From assembly GCA_021773435.1 (NCBI GenBank), contig JAJFKC010000006.1, positions 46,623 to 110,622 on the forward strand: a stretch of DNA of 64,000 nucleotides, read 5' to 3'. Below are positions 50,586 through 59,593 of the stretch, in pieces; the stretch's first letter is position 1, and every line of letters starts with the position of its first letter. Made by a program: the position numbers and the translations under genes. The notes under the pieces are model-generated. The model ran no database searches. It was not told where the DNA came from and saw only the letters and a program-made list of their open reading frames with translations. This DNA comes from Porticoccaceae bacterium (GTDB taxonomy: Bacteria; Pseudomonadota; Gammaproteobacteria; Pseudomonadales; Porticoccaceae).

Positions 50586-51752
50586 GTGGATTTCTCCTTT
50601 TCCGAAGAACAATTACAAATCAAAGACAACATAGAAAAACTATGTCGCCCCTTTGACGACCAATACTGGCTCGACCGCGATACTGACGGTAAATTTCCCG
50701 AAGATTTTTGCCAGGCACTGGCCAAAGATGGCTGGCTAGGCATCGCCATGCCTGAGGATGTCGGCGGCAGTGGACTGGGCATCAGCGAAGCGGCAGTAAT
50801 GGTTCAAACCATCTCAGAATCCGGAGCGGCTAACGGCGGGGTTTCTTCAGTATCCATACCGCTGTTTGGGGTCAACCCCATCAATATTTATGGCACCGAA
50901 GAGCAAAAACAACGCATGTTGCCGCCGGTGTTACGCCGCGATGATATTCCCTGCTTTGCCGTCACAGAACCCAATACCGGGCTGGATACCACACGACTGA
51001 CCACGCGGGCAGATCTTCACGGTGATCACTATATCGTCCATGGCCACAAGGTGTGGACATCCACCGCCCAGGTGGCAAACAAAATCATGTTGATTGCCCG
51101 AACCAAACCCGAGGAGGAAACCAAACGGCCCATCGATGGCCTGTCACTGTTTTATACCGATCTTGATCGCAATACCTGTGATATTCGCCGCATCGACAAA
51201 ATGGGTCGCAAATGTGTGGACTCCAATGAAGTCTTTATCGACGGTTTAAAAGTGCCGGTGGAAGATCGAATAGGCGAAGAGGGCAAGGGCTTTCGTTACC
51301 TGCTCCACGGCTTAAACCCTGAGCGAATTCTGATTGCTGCGGGTTTAGTCGGGCTCGGCCGAGCCGCGCTCAAAAAAGCCACGGAATACGCTAAAGATCG
51401 CGTTGTGTTTGATCGACCCATAGGCCAAAACCAAAGCGTGCAGCATCCCCTGGCAGAAAACTGGATAGAATTAGAGGCGGCAAATTTAATGGTGTTTCGC
51501 GCTGCCACTGCCTACGACAAGGGCGAAGACAGCGGCGCTTACGCCAACGCCGCCAAATACTTTGCCGCAGAGGCTACTTTCAAGGCCTGCCAGCAGGCAG
51601 TGATGACCCATGGCGGCATGGGCTACGCGAAGGAATTCCATGTCGAGCGCTATTTGCGAGAATGCATTATTCACCGTCTCGCGCCAATTAGCCCGCAATT
51701 GATATTATGTTTTATCGCCGAGAAAGTGCTGGGATTGGCTAAATCCTATTAA
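50586..51752 (+). CDS. acyl-CoA dehydrogenase
   Basis: A 388-aa flavoprotein. MDFSFSEEQLQIKDNIEKLC, IAMPEDVGGSGLGISEAAV, PCFAVTEPNTGLDTTR, VHGHKVWTSTAQVANKIM and MTHGGMGYAKEFHVERYLRE are ACAD motifs. The C-terminus has IIHRLAPISPQLILCFIAEK rather than the EGT-type end, as in a subgroup with uncertain substrate. Start is GTG 50586, with TGAGGGA upstream. Plausibly co-transcribed with the MFS gene. It is a second, divergent ACAD paralog to the one at 36605. Confidence 0.86.
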   Translation: MDFSFSEEQLQIKDNIEKLCRPFDDQYWLDRDTDGKFPEDFCQALAKDGWLGIAMPEDVGGSGLGISEAAVMVQTISESGAANGGVSSVSIPLFGVNPINIYGTEEQKQRMLPPVLRRDDIPCFAVTEPNTGLDTTRLTTRADLHGDHYIVHGHKVWTSTAQVANKIMLIARTKPEEETKRPIDGLSLFYTDLDRNTCDIRRIDKMGRKCVDSNEVFIDGLKVPVEDRIGEEGKGFRYLLHGLNPERILIAAGLVGLGRAALKKATEYAKDRVVFDRPIGQNQSVQHPLAENWIELEAANLMVFRAATAYDKGEDSGAYANAAKYFAAEATFKACQQAVMTHGGMGYAKEFHVERYLRECIIHRLAPISPQLILCFIAEKVLGLAKSY

Positions 51753-51825
51753 TAATGCGGTTTACGGGTTAAGAACCCATCAAGTGCCGACCAGGCGCAA
51801 AAAAGCTCGATATTAAATAGTAGTG

Positions 51826-51853
51826 TTGACATTTTTTCGATTCTCTATATACA
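51826..51853 (+). promoter_or_regulatory. sigma70-type promoter upstream of the Gln/Asn-rich lipoprotein
   Basis: A perfect TTGACA at 51826-51831 and TATACA at 51848-51853, spacer 16, about 31 bases before the lipoprotein ATG. This is one of the closest matches to consensus in the window. Confidence 0.65.
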
Positions 51854-51884
51854 TTAGATAAACCTGCTGCCCGGATAGCACGCC

Positions 51885-53036
51885 ATGAAATACCTTATCT
51901 GCCTCTGCTTTACTCTTTTGCTTATAGCTACGTCTGCCTGTAGCGAGCAAACTGACTCCTATACCTATGAACAGAATCAGGATGACATGAACAGTGGCGG
52001 CCACGAAATGACGTCGAACCCGGATCGTTATGCCACCCCGAGGCAACAAACATCTGGCAATAACCAAGTGGTCATGCACCGGATCATGGATACCAAGCGC
52101 AACATGGTTATGAGTGAGATACCCTTGCCTGCTAACTGGCAGCTGCACAAACCAACAACCATGGAGGATCCAGCAATTTCTGGTCCCGGTGGCGTCAAGG
52201 TCTATTATCGTATGGGCGGACAATATACCTACAGCCAGGATCCCTACACGCAACAAATCTACCAGCAGAGCGGCCAGCCGATGCGCGCACCTATAAGTGC
52301 AGAACAAATAGTAGTGCACGAATTGATCCCACAATTACAAAACAACGGCATGCAGTTCGTTAAGCAATACCCCCTTCAGCAAGTCGCACAGCGGAACCAG
52401 GCCTATTCGAGCAAACTTTTTAAGAGTATGCCTTCACAAGATAGCTTCGACTCTGTTGGGTCGGAATGGACCGATAAGAACGGTACACCTGTACTAGTGA
52501 TCGTGGACCTTAGGGTCAACAGCGGCCAGGGCACTACCTTCTGGTCCTATAATTTGACAGCACTCGAAGCATCCAGAAACCATTTCGAGGCTGCACGAAA
52601 TGCGCTGATCTACGGCATCGTGAATACCCGCGATAACCCGCAACAGATACAGGCCTACAATGCCAGTGAGCAACAAAAGACCAATCAAAGCTGGGCGCAG
52701 CACAATAGCCGCATTCAACAGAACCAACGGAACTTCGACAGACAACAGCAGATCCACAGAAGCACGACCGACGCTATCAACAATTCAATCATGAGCACCT
52801 ACAACAACAGTAATGCCGCCAGTGACAGAATGCAGCAGCGGACCATTAATTCCATCAATGAAGAAGAGACGGTGACTAACCCATACGACGGGCAACAGTA
52901 CCGGGTGGGGGCAGGTGCCAACCAATATTGGATGAATAACAATGGTGAACACATCGAAAGCAACGATGCGTTCTATAATCCTAACCGCGACCAAAACCTG
53001 AACAACCAGGATTGGCAGGAAGTCGTGCCAGAATAA
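51885..53036 (+). CDS. Gln/Asn-rich putative lipoprotein
   Basis: A 383-aa exported protein of unrecognised family. The N-terminal signal MKYLICLCFTLLLIATSAC ends in a lipobox-like Cys. A Gln/Asn/Thr/Tyr-rich disordered segment follows (about 20-65), then a moderately folded central part (about 65-245, including WSYNLTALEASRNHFEAARNAL). A Gln/Asn-rich coiled tail (about 250-340) has NQSWAQHNSRIQQNQRN, and a C-terminal segment with YDGQQYRVGAGANQYWMNN follows. The YRVG...YW pattern resembles an outer-surface motif but is not diagnostic. It has its own strong promoter. Function unknown. Confidence 0.65.
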   Translation: MKYLICLCFTLLLIATSACSEQTDSYTYEQNQDDMNSGGHEMTSNPDRYATPRQQTSGNNQVVMHRIMDTKRNMVMSEIPLPANWQLHKPTTMEDPAISGPGGVKVYYRMGGQYTYSQDPYTQQIYQQSGQPMRAPISAEQIVVHELIPQLQNNGMQFVKQYPLQQVAQRNQAYSSKLFKSMPSQDSFDSVGSEWTDKNGTPVLVIVDLRVNSGQGTTFWSYNLTALEASRNHFEAARNALIYGIVNTRDNPQQIQAYNASEQQKTNQSWAQHNSRIQQNQRNFDRQQQIHRSTTDAINNSIMSTYNNSNAASDRMQQRTINSINEEETVTNPYDGQQYRVGAGANQYWMNNNGEHIESNDAFYNPNRDQNLNNQDWQEVVPE

Positions 53037-53575
53037 CGCTACCGTTACTCGTGACTCCGGCGATGCTTGGTTAGCAGATTGAGCACCACCTGGGGAAATA
53101 CCCGGGTTATCGGTGAGTGACGATTAATTCCACCACAGCCACAAACACACCAGCACAATCGCCGGCACGCTCATCAAGGTCGCTGCTGCGACAACACCCC
53201 GCCTACGTTGGGGTATAAAGGTGAATATAGCCGCGGTTCTTACTAACAAAGCCGCCGGGGGAGCACCTCTGATCAACTCGCGATCAGCGCCACGTAAAAA
53301 AGGCAAGATCATCCGCTGGCTAATCGGTTTCGAGTGGGATTTACCATTGCTAAGAGTCGCAGAAAGCTCCTCTATGCGGAGTAAGATCTTAATCTCCAGT
53401 TAGTAAACTTTAACTAAAGCCCGGTATGGAATTTACGCTGTGGTGATAATAAATTAGCGTTTGAGATTCTATTTGAAATCAGCGCCAAGCAATAATCAAG
53501 CTGCTACAGTTGGTGATACTCAAACGTAATGCCCTACAAACGCATCCTGCGATAACAGGCTGGAGACCACCATCA
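53037..53575. other. 539-base region without a firm gene
   Basis: No convincing protein gene. A 62-aa minus-strand ORF (53124-53312) with a hydrophobic C-terminus ending LVCLWLWWN exists but lacks a ribosome binding site and is doubtful. A weak hairpin TTAGT/ACTAA lies near 53400. The 3' part upstream of the acetyltransferase gene is AT-rich and could hold its promoter. Confidence 0.4.
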
Positions 53576-54160
53576 ATGACTAATCCCGAAATACTTACCG
53601 TCAGTGATAAGCAAGCTGCGGCGGTTATTCAGAGCATCGTACTTGGCTTTGCCAATGATCCAATTACCCGGTGGTGTTGGCCATCTGCCGATGCCTACCT
53701 CGCAGCCATGCCTCGGTTCATTATGGCATCTGGTGGCAAAGCTTTTGTCAACAAATCGGCTTACACGTTAGAAGGGTATCGTGGTGCTGCGCTATGGTTA
53801 CCACCCGGGATAGCGCCCGACGACGAAGCCCTTGAGCAATTGGTGGTGGATACCGTTGACCCCAGCAAACAAGAGGAACTAGGCGCGGCATTTAAAGAAC
53901 TAGAAAACTACCATCCAGATCAACCGCACTGGTATTTACCTTTAATCGCCGTAGACTCGTACTATCAGGGCCAGGGTCTCGGTGCCTTGCTGATGAAGCA
54001 CGCCGTGCATCGCTGTGACGAGGATGGTCTTGAGGCCTATCTCGAATCATCGAATCCGGCGAATGTATCTCTTTACCAAAGACATGGCTTTGAAGTCGTC
54101 GGAGAAATTGAGATTGGCAGCGTACCGCTTTTTACGCCCATGATTCGTACGCCGCGATAA
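53576..54160 (+). CDS. GNAT-family N-acetyltransferase
   Basis: A 194-aa acetyl-CoA-dependent acetyltransferase. The acetyl-CoA loop appears as LGALLMKHAVHRCDEDG after VDSYYQGQGLGA, with the Q/R-x-x-G-x-G/A pattern. The C-terminal YLESSNPANVSLYQRHGFEVVG is typical of the fold. The N-terminus (GFANDPITRWCWP) resembles the puromycin-acetyltransferase-like subgroup. Substrate unknown. The start ATG 53576 has GGAG ten bases upstream, preferred over the longer frame from 53510. Confidence 0.82.
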   Translation: MTNPEILTVSDKQAAAVIQSIVLGFANDPITRWCWPSADAYLAAMPRFIMASGGKAFVNKSAYTLEGYRGAALWLPPGIAPDDEALEQLVVDTVDPSKQEELGAAFKELENYHPDQPHWYLPLIAVDSYYQGQGLGALLMKHAVHRCDEDGLEAYLESSNPANVSLYQRHGFEVVGEIEIGSVPLFTPMIRTPR

Positions 54161-54218
54161 GTTCAACAGTTTGGTCTTTAAAAGGCCCCGCTAGTGTTAT
54201 AGCCTCGTTCGTGACAAA

Positions 54219-55364
54219 TCACTCACCGGCCATCGCCTTTTCAATAGCCCAATGAAAGTGCGCCAGCGCTGGCTCATTTTGACCAATTAAAACTTCTTTT
54301 TTCGCACCCGATAAAAAATTGCTCTCCATTTCTACCTGGATGGCGATGTCTTCATCATCGACAGTACGAATCGCCAGATCTATATTTGCATCCCAGTATC
54401 TTTTAGCTTTTTCAGTAGTGACTGGCTCTGGCACATAACAGTCAAAATAAATCACACATTGATCGACGCGGTTTTTTAGCGGAAACACCCGCCAGGTTTC
54501 CAGGTGATCTGCCTGCATAGTAAAAATCGTATTGGGGAAAAGTTGATAGGAAATCGCAGTGTGCTTAACAAAATCCCAATCCGCCTCCGGTTTATCTCGC
54601 AGAGTTTCAATGCTTTTACGTATCACCGCCATCCAGTGATTTAAACCGTGGCCTTCAAACAAACACAGGTTGTCGTAAAAAATAGGGGCGACAGTATCTT
54701 TGTGTAAGGTAGAAAAATGGTAGGGTTCGAGAAAAGTATCGATGGGCATCTTCCAGTTTATATCTCGATGTAGAATGCGCCGTTCATAATGCACATAGCT
54801 GTCGAGTTGATAACTCTGTAGCTCTGGCAGCATGCCCTGCAAATGCTCGTCAAGATCGATGCTGCCTTCTGGGTCTGGCTGCACCCATATCATGCCGTGG
54901 CACTCAATTAACGGTAGCTGAGTAAGGCCATACTCAGCGGGTTTAATACCGGGAAAATTGCGCTGATCAGGTATGGCCTTGAGCGCGCCAGCTCGGTCGT
55001 ATGTCCATGAGTGATAACCACAGATAAATCCGGCCGCCTGCCCGCAACCACGAGCGACCGGCGCACCACGATGGCTGCACATATTTATAAATGCCCGAGC
55101 GATGCCGTCATCGCCGCGCACCAACAATATCGGCACCGTGCTGTGTTCCAGCGCGACGTAATCGCCCGGCTCGGCAACCACAGCGGACAATCCCATGAAC
55201 AATGGGTAGCGCTTGAAAACCGTGCTTAATTCGCGATCCAGCCATTTAGGGTCGGTGTATGCGGCCACTGGGCTACGTTTTACGCCTGGTGTAGTGGTCG
55301 TCTGTCCGCTGTCGATACACTCAAATGCTCTTTTTGTTCGGGCGATCTGTACTGCCTGGTCCAA
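54219..55364 (-). CDS. Rieske non-heme iron oxygenase, alpha-subunit type
   Basis: A 381-aa aromatic-ring-hydroxylating-type oxygenase. The N-terminal Rieske [2Fe-2S] domain has CSHRGAPVARGC and CGYHSWTYD (Cys-x-His with Cys-x2-His). The C-terminal catalytic domain has DTFLEPYHFSTLH, supplying the His ligands to mononuclear iron. A beta subunit is not adjacent, as in single-component or unusual systems. The substrate is unknown; neighbours do not decide. Start is TTG 55364 with GGAGG upstream. It is divergent from the oxidoreductase trio, with a 283-base shared region. Confidence 0.85.
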   Translation of the reverse strand: MDQAVQIARTKRAFECIDSGQTTTTPGVKRSPVAAYTDPKWLDRELSTVFKRYPLFMGLSAVVAEPGDYVALEHSTVPILLVRGDDGIARAFINMCSHRGAPVARGCGQAAGFICGYHSWTYDRAGALKAIPDQRNFPGIKPAEYGLTQLPLIECHGMIWVQPDPEGSIDLDEHLQGMLPELQSYQLDSYVHYERRILHRDINWKMPIDTFLEPYHFSTLHKDTVAPIFYDNLCLFEGHGLNHWMAVIRKSIETLRDKPEADWDFVKHTAISYQLFPNTIFTMQADHLETWRVFPLKNRVDQCVIYFDCYVPEPVTTEKAKRYWDANIDLAIRTVDDEDIAIQVEMESNFLSGAKKEVLIGQNEPALAHFHWAIEKAMAGE

Positions 55365-55647
55365 AACTACCTCCTACCGGACATCATTGATTTGGGGGCA
55401 GGCATTATACAGCCAACATAAGATACAGCCCGTAGATGAGCACGCAATCTCGATTGCTGGCTTCATTTACTTTGTTCTTAATCAATGTAGCCTGACACAG
55501 AAGACAGGATGGTTCCACGCAACTGGTAACCTTGACCACGCGAGGCTAAAGTTTGTGCGAGCTGCGAATGTAAAACCTACCTATAAACCGAACAAATTCA
55601 GAGCTGGACGAAGTCGAGACCCGAAAACATCAGAGCCCAACAACATC

Positions 55648-57462
55648 ATGGCCCAAAAACAAAGGAAAATAACAAACCAGATGACTAGCTTGACCATCGC
55701 CATGGTAGGTTCTGGTGGCACCGGTGTGGTGGCGCTGGGTGAGATGCTACTCCGAGCTGCAGCTAAGCAAGGTTTATACGGCATGTTGCGGAAAACTTTT
55801 GGACCGCAAATACGCGGCGGCGAGTCAGCCGCTATTGTTCGGCTGGGCTCAGAAGTTGTGGCCAACCTCAGCAGCGACATTGAATTGTTACTGGTCTTAG
55901 ATTGGAAGAATTTCCAGCGCTTTGCCGACGAGATTCCATTCACTGAGTCCACCATCCTGGTTCAGGATCTGCAAGCAGGCGAGCGACCACCGAACTTACC
56001 GGAGCCAAACACATGCCTCACGCTGGACTTTCTCGGTCTTGCCAAGGCGATGGGCTCTAGCCACAGCAATCTCACCATGTTGGGCTATGTTGTAAACTGG
56101 CTTGGTTTTCCGCAGAACGCCGTTGTCTCAGCGATTCGGCACCGACTCCAGAAACATCCTCAAAATACCATCGAACTCGCCATAGCAGTGGCTCAGCAGG
56201 GAGCAGAATTGCTACGGGACAATCCAATACCGTTGGAAGCTCCACTAGCCTCTTCGGACAGGCTTGAAAATTTGTGGTTAGCCAGCGGCAATCAGTTGAT
56301 CGGCCTGGGTGCTCTGGAAGCCGGTGTTCGATTTGTCGCCGCCTATCCCATTACCCCGGCTTCAGATGTGCTGGAATGGATCGCCGGTGAGATCGAATCT
56401 GTCGGTGGTCATCTGCTACAGGCGGAAGATGAGCTGGCGGCTGTGAATATGGCCATTGGCGCTAGTTTTGGTGGCGTACCGGCCATGACAGCAACATCCG
56501 GTCCCGGCATGGCCCTGATGAGTGAAGCCATGGGCCTGGCAGTGGCCAGTGAGACGCCCCTGGTAGTGGTGGATGTTATGCGAGGAGGGCCTTCCACCGG
56601 AATTCCGACCAAGAGTGAGCAGGTTGATTTTAACCTGGCGGTTTATGGTTTACATGGTGATGCACCCCACGTGGTGCTCGGCGCGCTGTCGGTGGCCGAT
56701 TGCCACTTTACCGCGGGGTGGGCCACCGAAATTGCCAGCGAGAGGCAAACATTAGTGGTGGTTTTGTCGGATCAGTTTTTAGGGCAATCCTCACAAATTA
56801 TGCCGGCGCTGGAGACTACTGGCTTTGGCGCCAGGTTGGATCAAACCGAAGTCAGTCAAACAAGCCAGGAGGGTAGTTCTGTAGAAACACCCCCAGACCA
56901 GCAACGACAACAACGCTACTTCCGCTACCTGGATACAGATTCCGGTATATCGCCCCTTGCTCTACCTGGTCAGCCCGGCGGTATGTTTACCGCCGATGGC
57001 CTGGAGCACAATGCAGCGGCGGTGCCCTCGCCTAAAGCTGCGGATCACGAGCAGCAGTTGGCGAAACGGCTGCGGAAACTGGACAGTTTAGTAGACTCTG
57101 ATCACTGGGCAGAGCTACATGGGCAGGGCTCCGTTCTGCTGATTTGCTGGGGTTCTTTATACCAGGTGTCCCTGGAAGCGCAGACTCTATTGCGGGGCAA
57201 AGGTATCGAAATAGTTGTGATGGGCCTTCGTCTGCTATCACCATTACCCATACAAAACATTCAACAAGCTATGCAACACGCGACACAAACCCTGGTGATC
57301 GAACAAAACCAGCAGGGGCAATTTGCCCATTACCTCAGATCATTTGACCTGGGCAATCTAAACTTTAAACAGTATTGCCGCCCCGGCCCCACCCTGTTTA
57401 CCCCCAGAGAAATAGTCGGACAGGTAGAGACGCTTATATCAAGTGCAGGCGCTAATAAATAA
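55648..57462 (+). CDS. 2-oxoacid:acceptor oxidoreductase, alpha subunit (gamma-alpha fusion)
   Basis: About 604 aa with two fused parts. The N-terminal gamma-type domain (about 15-190) has IAMVGSGGTGVVALGEMLL and GMLRKTFGPQIRGGESAAIVR. An alpha-type domain follows (about 220-600) with LIGLGALEAGVRFVAAYPITP and MTATSGPGMALMSEAMGLA. This is the catalytic-plus-acceptor half of a KorA-like ferredoxin-dependent 2-oxoacid oxidoreductase. Start is uncertain: ATG 55648 or ATG 55681 (AAGGA 14 bases before it). The upstream frame from 55213 overlaps the Rieske gene and lacks homology. The stop and the beta start overlap (TAATG). Confidence 0.85.
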   Translation: MAQKQRKITNQMTSLTIAMVGSGGTGVVALGEMLLRAAAKQGLYGMLRKTFGPQIRGGESAAIVRLGSEVVANLSSDIELLLVLDWKNFQRFADEIPFTESTILVQDLQAGERPPNLPEPNTCLTLDFLGLAKAMGSSHSNLTMLGYVVNWLGFPQNAVVSAIRHRLQKHPQNTIELAIAVAQQGAELLRDNPIPLEAPLASSDRLENLWLASGNQLIGLGALEAGVRFVAAYPITPASDVLEWIAGEIESVGGHLLQAEDELAAVNMAIGASFGGVPAMTATSGPGMALMSEAMGLAVASETPLVVVDVMRGGPSTGIPTKSEQVDFNLAVYGLHGDAPHVVLGALSVADCHFTAGWATEIASERQTLVVVLSDQFLGQSSQIMPALETTGFGARLDQTEVSQTSQEGSSVETPPDQQRQQRYFRYLDTDSGISPLALPGQPGGMFTADGLEHNAAAVPSPKAADHEQQLAKRLRKLDSLVDSDHWAELHGQGSVLLICWGSLYQVSLEAQTLLRGKGIEIVVMGLRLLSPLPIQNIQQAMQHATQTLVIEQNQQGQFAHYLRSFDLGNLNFKQYCRPGPTLFTPREIVGQVETLISSAGANK

Positions 57463-58265
57463 TGATCGCTAAAGAATACAAATCCGGTGTGAAACCCATT
57501 TGGTGTCCAGGTTGCGGCCACTTTGCTGTACTTAATGCGATCACCAAGGCCTTTGCTGCCTTAGAACAGGCACCAGAAAATGCCGTATTGGTTTCCGGTA
57601 TTGGCTGCTCTTCACGCCTACCCGCTTACATTAATAGTTATGGCTTTCACGGTGTTCATGGCCGCGCATTACCAGTAGCAGCGGGTTTGAAGGTAGCCCG
57701 CCCCGATTTAAATGTCATCGCTATGGGCGGCGATGGCGACGGTTTTTCTATCGGCGGCAACCACTTTCTTCACGCCTGTCGACGCAATGTAGATATTGTT
57801 TATGTGGTAATGGATAACGAAGTTTATGGCATGACCAAGGGCCAGGCTTCGCCGACCACACCGGAACATTGGGAACACAGTAAACTAACACCCCACGGCC
57901 CCGAAGTCAGACGTTTTCAACCTTGCGCCATCGCCTTAGCCGCCGGCGCCAGTTTTATTGCACGGGGTTATTCTGGTGACCCCAATGGTTTGGCACACAT
58001 GCTATATGAAGCCGTTCAGCATCCAGGTTTTGCATTTATTCAGGTCTTGAGCCAGTGCCCAACTTTCTGTCCTGAACAGGTCCAATGGAAAAAAACCGTC
58101 CATCCGGAAGATGCATGCACGCCTGACCCCGTTCAGGCCGCAGCTTTTTTGCACGCCGATGACGGCCTGGCGAAAGGCATTTTCTATCGCAACCCAAGAC
58201 CGATATGGCCTGTCAAACACCAAGCCATCAAACCCGCTAATTTGCGGCAAGGTTTCGAAATATGA
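57462..58265 (+). CDS. 2-oxoacid:acceptor oxidoreductase, beta (TPP) subunit
   Basis: A 267-aa thiamine-diphosphate subunit of the same enzyme. IWCPGCGHFAVLNAI and SGIGCSSRLPAYINSYG carry the early Cys region, and AMGGDGDGFSIGGNHFLH is the TPP/Mg motif. DNEVYGMTKGQASPTT follows and LSQCPTFCPEQVQWKK ends the core, as in KorB/OFOR beta. Together with alpha this would oxidise a 2-oxoacid (for example 2-oxoglutarate) to acyl-CoA and CO2, passing electrons to a ferredoxin. The gene overlaps alpha upstream and the ferritin-like gene downstream (ATGA). Confidence 0.86.
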   Translation: MIAKEYKSGVKPIWCPGCGHFAVLNAITKAFAALEQAPENAVLVSGIGCSSRLPAYINSYGFHGVHGRALPVAAGLKVARPDLNVIAMGGDGDGFSIGGNHFLHACRRNVDIVYVVMDNEVYGMTKGQASPTTPEHWEHSKLTPHGPEVRRFQPCAIALAAGASFIARGYSGDPNGLAHMLYEAVQHPGFAFIQVLSQCPTFCPEQVQWKKTVHPEDACTPDPVQAAAFLHADDGLAKGIFYRNPRPIWPVKHQAIKPANLRQGFEI

Positions 58266-58810
58266 ACACCGACCTTTATGAGGATGTAGGCATATTTCTG
58301 GTTCACAGCGTCGCTATGGAACAGGAAGCGGCGGATCGTATGTATGAACTGGCCGAGACCATGGAGGTGCACAATAACCGGGAGCTACACCAATTATTTA
58401 CCGCACTTGCCGCTTACAGCGAAACCCACGCCGCAGACATTAAAGAGTTAGCTGAGAGGGAAGACCAAACCGCGGTGTTGCCAGACTTTAAGGCATGGGA
58501 GTATTCCTGGCCGGACCAAGAATCACCGGAGATATTTCACTACGCCCACGTGCATTATCTAATGACCGCTGAAGAAGCTTTACAGACGGCGCTGGACGTC
58601 GAGCAAAGAGCCGAATCCTTTTACGAAAATATCGCCAAAACCACTTCGAACCCAGAAGTAAAACAGCTGGCAGAACCGTTTGCAAAAGAAGAACGGGAGC
58701 ATGCAAAGGCAATAGCCGACCAGCTCAGTTCTTTGAGAGCAACTCTTCAAAACGATTCATCAAAGACACTGGATCAAACAGATTTCGATCCACCCCATAT
58801 GCCAGAATAA
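58262..58810 (+). CDS. ferritin-like (rubrerythrin-type) protein
   Basis: A 182-aa helical protein with the ferritin-like ligand pattern. Relevant segments are MEQEAADRMYELAETM, AAYSETHAADIKELAE, DVEQRAESFYENIAKT and FAKEEREHAKAIADQL (ExxH). This looks like a di-iron carrier or peroxidase (rubrerythrin-like), without a rubredoxin Cys finger. It starts four bases inside the oxidoreductase beta gene (ATGA), so the three proteins should be made together. An oxygen- or peroxide-scavenging role for the O2-sensitive 2-oxoacid enzyme is a plausible inference, not shown. Confidence 0.8.
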   Translation: MNTDLYEDVGIFLVHSVAMEQEAADRMYELAETMEVHNNRELHQLFTALAAYSETHAADIKELAEREDQTAVLPDFKAWEYSWPDQESPEIFHYAHVHYLMTAEEALQTALDVEQRAESFYENIAKTTSNPEVKQLAEPFAKEEREHAKAIADQLSSLRATLQNDSSKTLDQTDFDPPHMPE

Positions 58811-58895
58811 AATTGCTTTTCTCGAAGTTCGATTTTTTAACAAGCCCGATAAAAAATAAAACCATCGATCAATATAAATCCCACCTCAGCAATAT

Positions 58896-58928
58896 AAAAA
58901 AGACTTGTGCAGCCGATGCTGCGCAAGT
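58896..58928 (-). terminator. minus-strand Rho-independent terminator
   Basis: On the minus strand an 11-bp stem (ACTTGCGCAGC with GCTGCACAAGT, one G-T pair, loop ATCG) is followed by C and six T. It lies about 100 bases downstream of the DUF6714-like gene and would end the minus-strand cluster of 59.0-62.8 kb. Confidence 0.72.
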
Positions 58929-59028
58929 GGTATACCCAGCGGTTTTAAACGTGCCCGAAACTTCATGCCTGCCGTAGCTCAGATGCCATAACCTTATACG
59001 CTTCAGTTCGGTATTGATGGCTGAACAC

Positions 59029-59544
59029 TTAGCCTTCAGCCTCCCGGATCAGCCAATAGTTTTCAAGCGCTTGCTCAAGGGTAGGGTCATAGCCACCAAC
59101 GGATTCAAGTTTCCACCACAGATAGGCGACGATGGCAGCTACCTGTTGCCCATCGAAGAGGGCAAAGTCCGCACGGGCATGCTCGCCCACGGTGCCGCCT
59201 CCCCACATCTGGGCCAGCTTTTTTCTTTCGCCGGCAGGTGTCACACTCAAGCAAAGTCGAACCATGGGGTCGGAGCTTTCCAGTTCATTTCTGATATCAG
59301 CAATCAAATAAGCTGGTAAATAAAACCGTAAGGCTGGACCAGAGAAAAACGATAATGCCGAACCCCAGCCGTCCGGAGCCTGGTTGAGAAACTCAATATC
59401 GAGTTCACGCCAATTGGTTTTGCCGCGAAAATCCTCTACCAAGGCCGCTGGCTCCTCCCCATACGTGCTATCCGTTAAATTATCGTCTCCCGGATAAACC
59501 GCCTCCGCAAATGCTCGCTCAATTTTGCTGATAAGTTCATTCAT
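59029..59544 (-). CDS. DUF6714-like protein
   Basis: A 171-aa protein of uncertain function. ISKIERAFAEAVYPGDDN opens it. NWRELDIEFLNQAPDGWG, SALSFFSGPALRFYLPAYL and DFALFDGQQVAAIVAYLWWK follow. The FFSGPALRFYLPAYL segment is the hallmark I recall for DUF6714. I chose ATG 59544; the ORF extends to 59649 but those residues lack homologous pattern and overlap the Imm50-like gene. Such proteins are often found near immunity and polymorphic-toxin genes, which fits the neighbour. Family assignment is from pattern memory. Confidence 0.6.
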   Translation of the reverse strand: MNELISKIERAFAEAVYPGDDNLTDSTYGEEPAALVEDFRGKTNWRELDIEFLNQAPDGWGSALSFFSGPALRFYLPAYLIADIRNELESSDPMVRLCLSVTPAGERKKLAQMWGGGTVGEHARADFALFDGQQVAAIVAYLWWKLESVGGYDPTLEQALENYWLIREAEG

Positions 59545-59593
59545 GATGAAAGGTTGATAATAAAGTCTTGCGCGCAGAAACTGAGGTTCATTA

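Noticed and set aside
53124..53312. 62-aa minus-strand ORF
   Set aside because: No ribosome binding site, unusual composition, no neighbour support; only mentioned within the empty region.
55213..55647. Extended N-terminus of the oxidoreductase alpha subunit
   Set aside because: It overlaps the divergent Rieske gene and shows no family pattern before the Met at 55648 or 55681.
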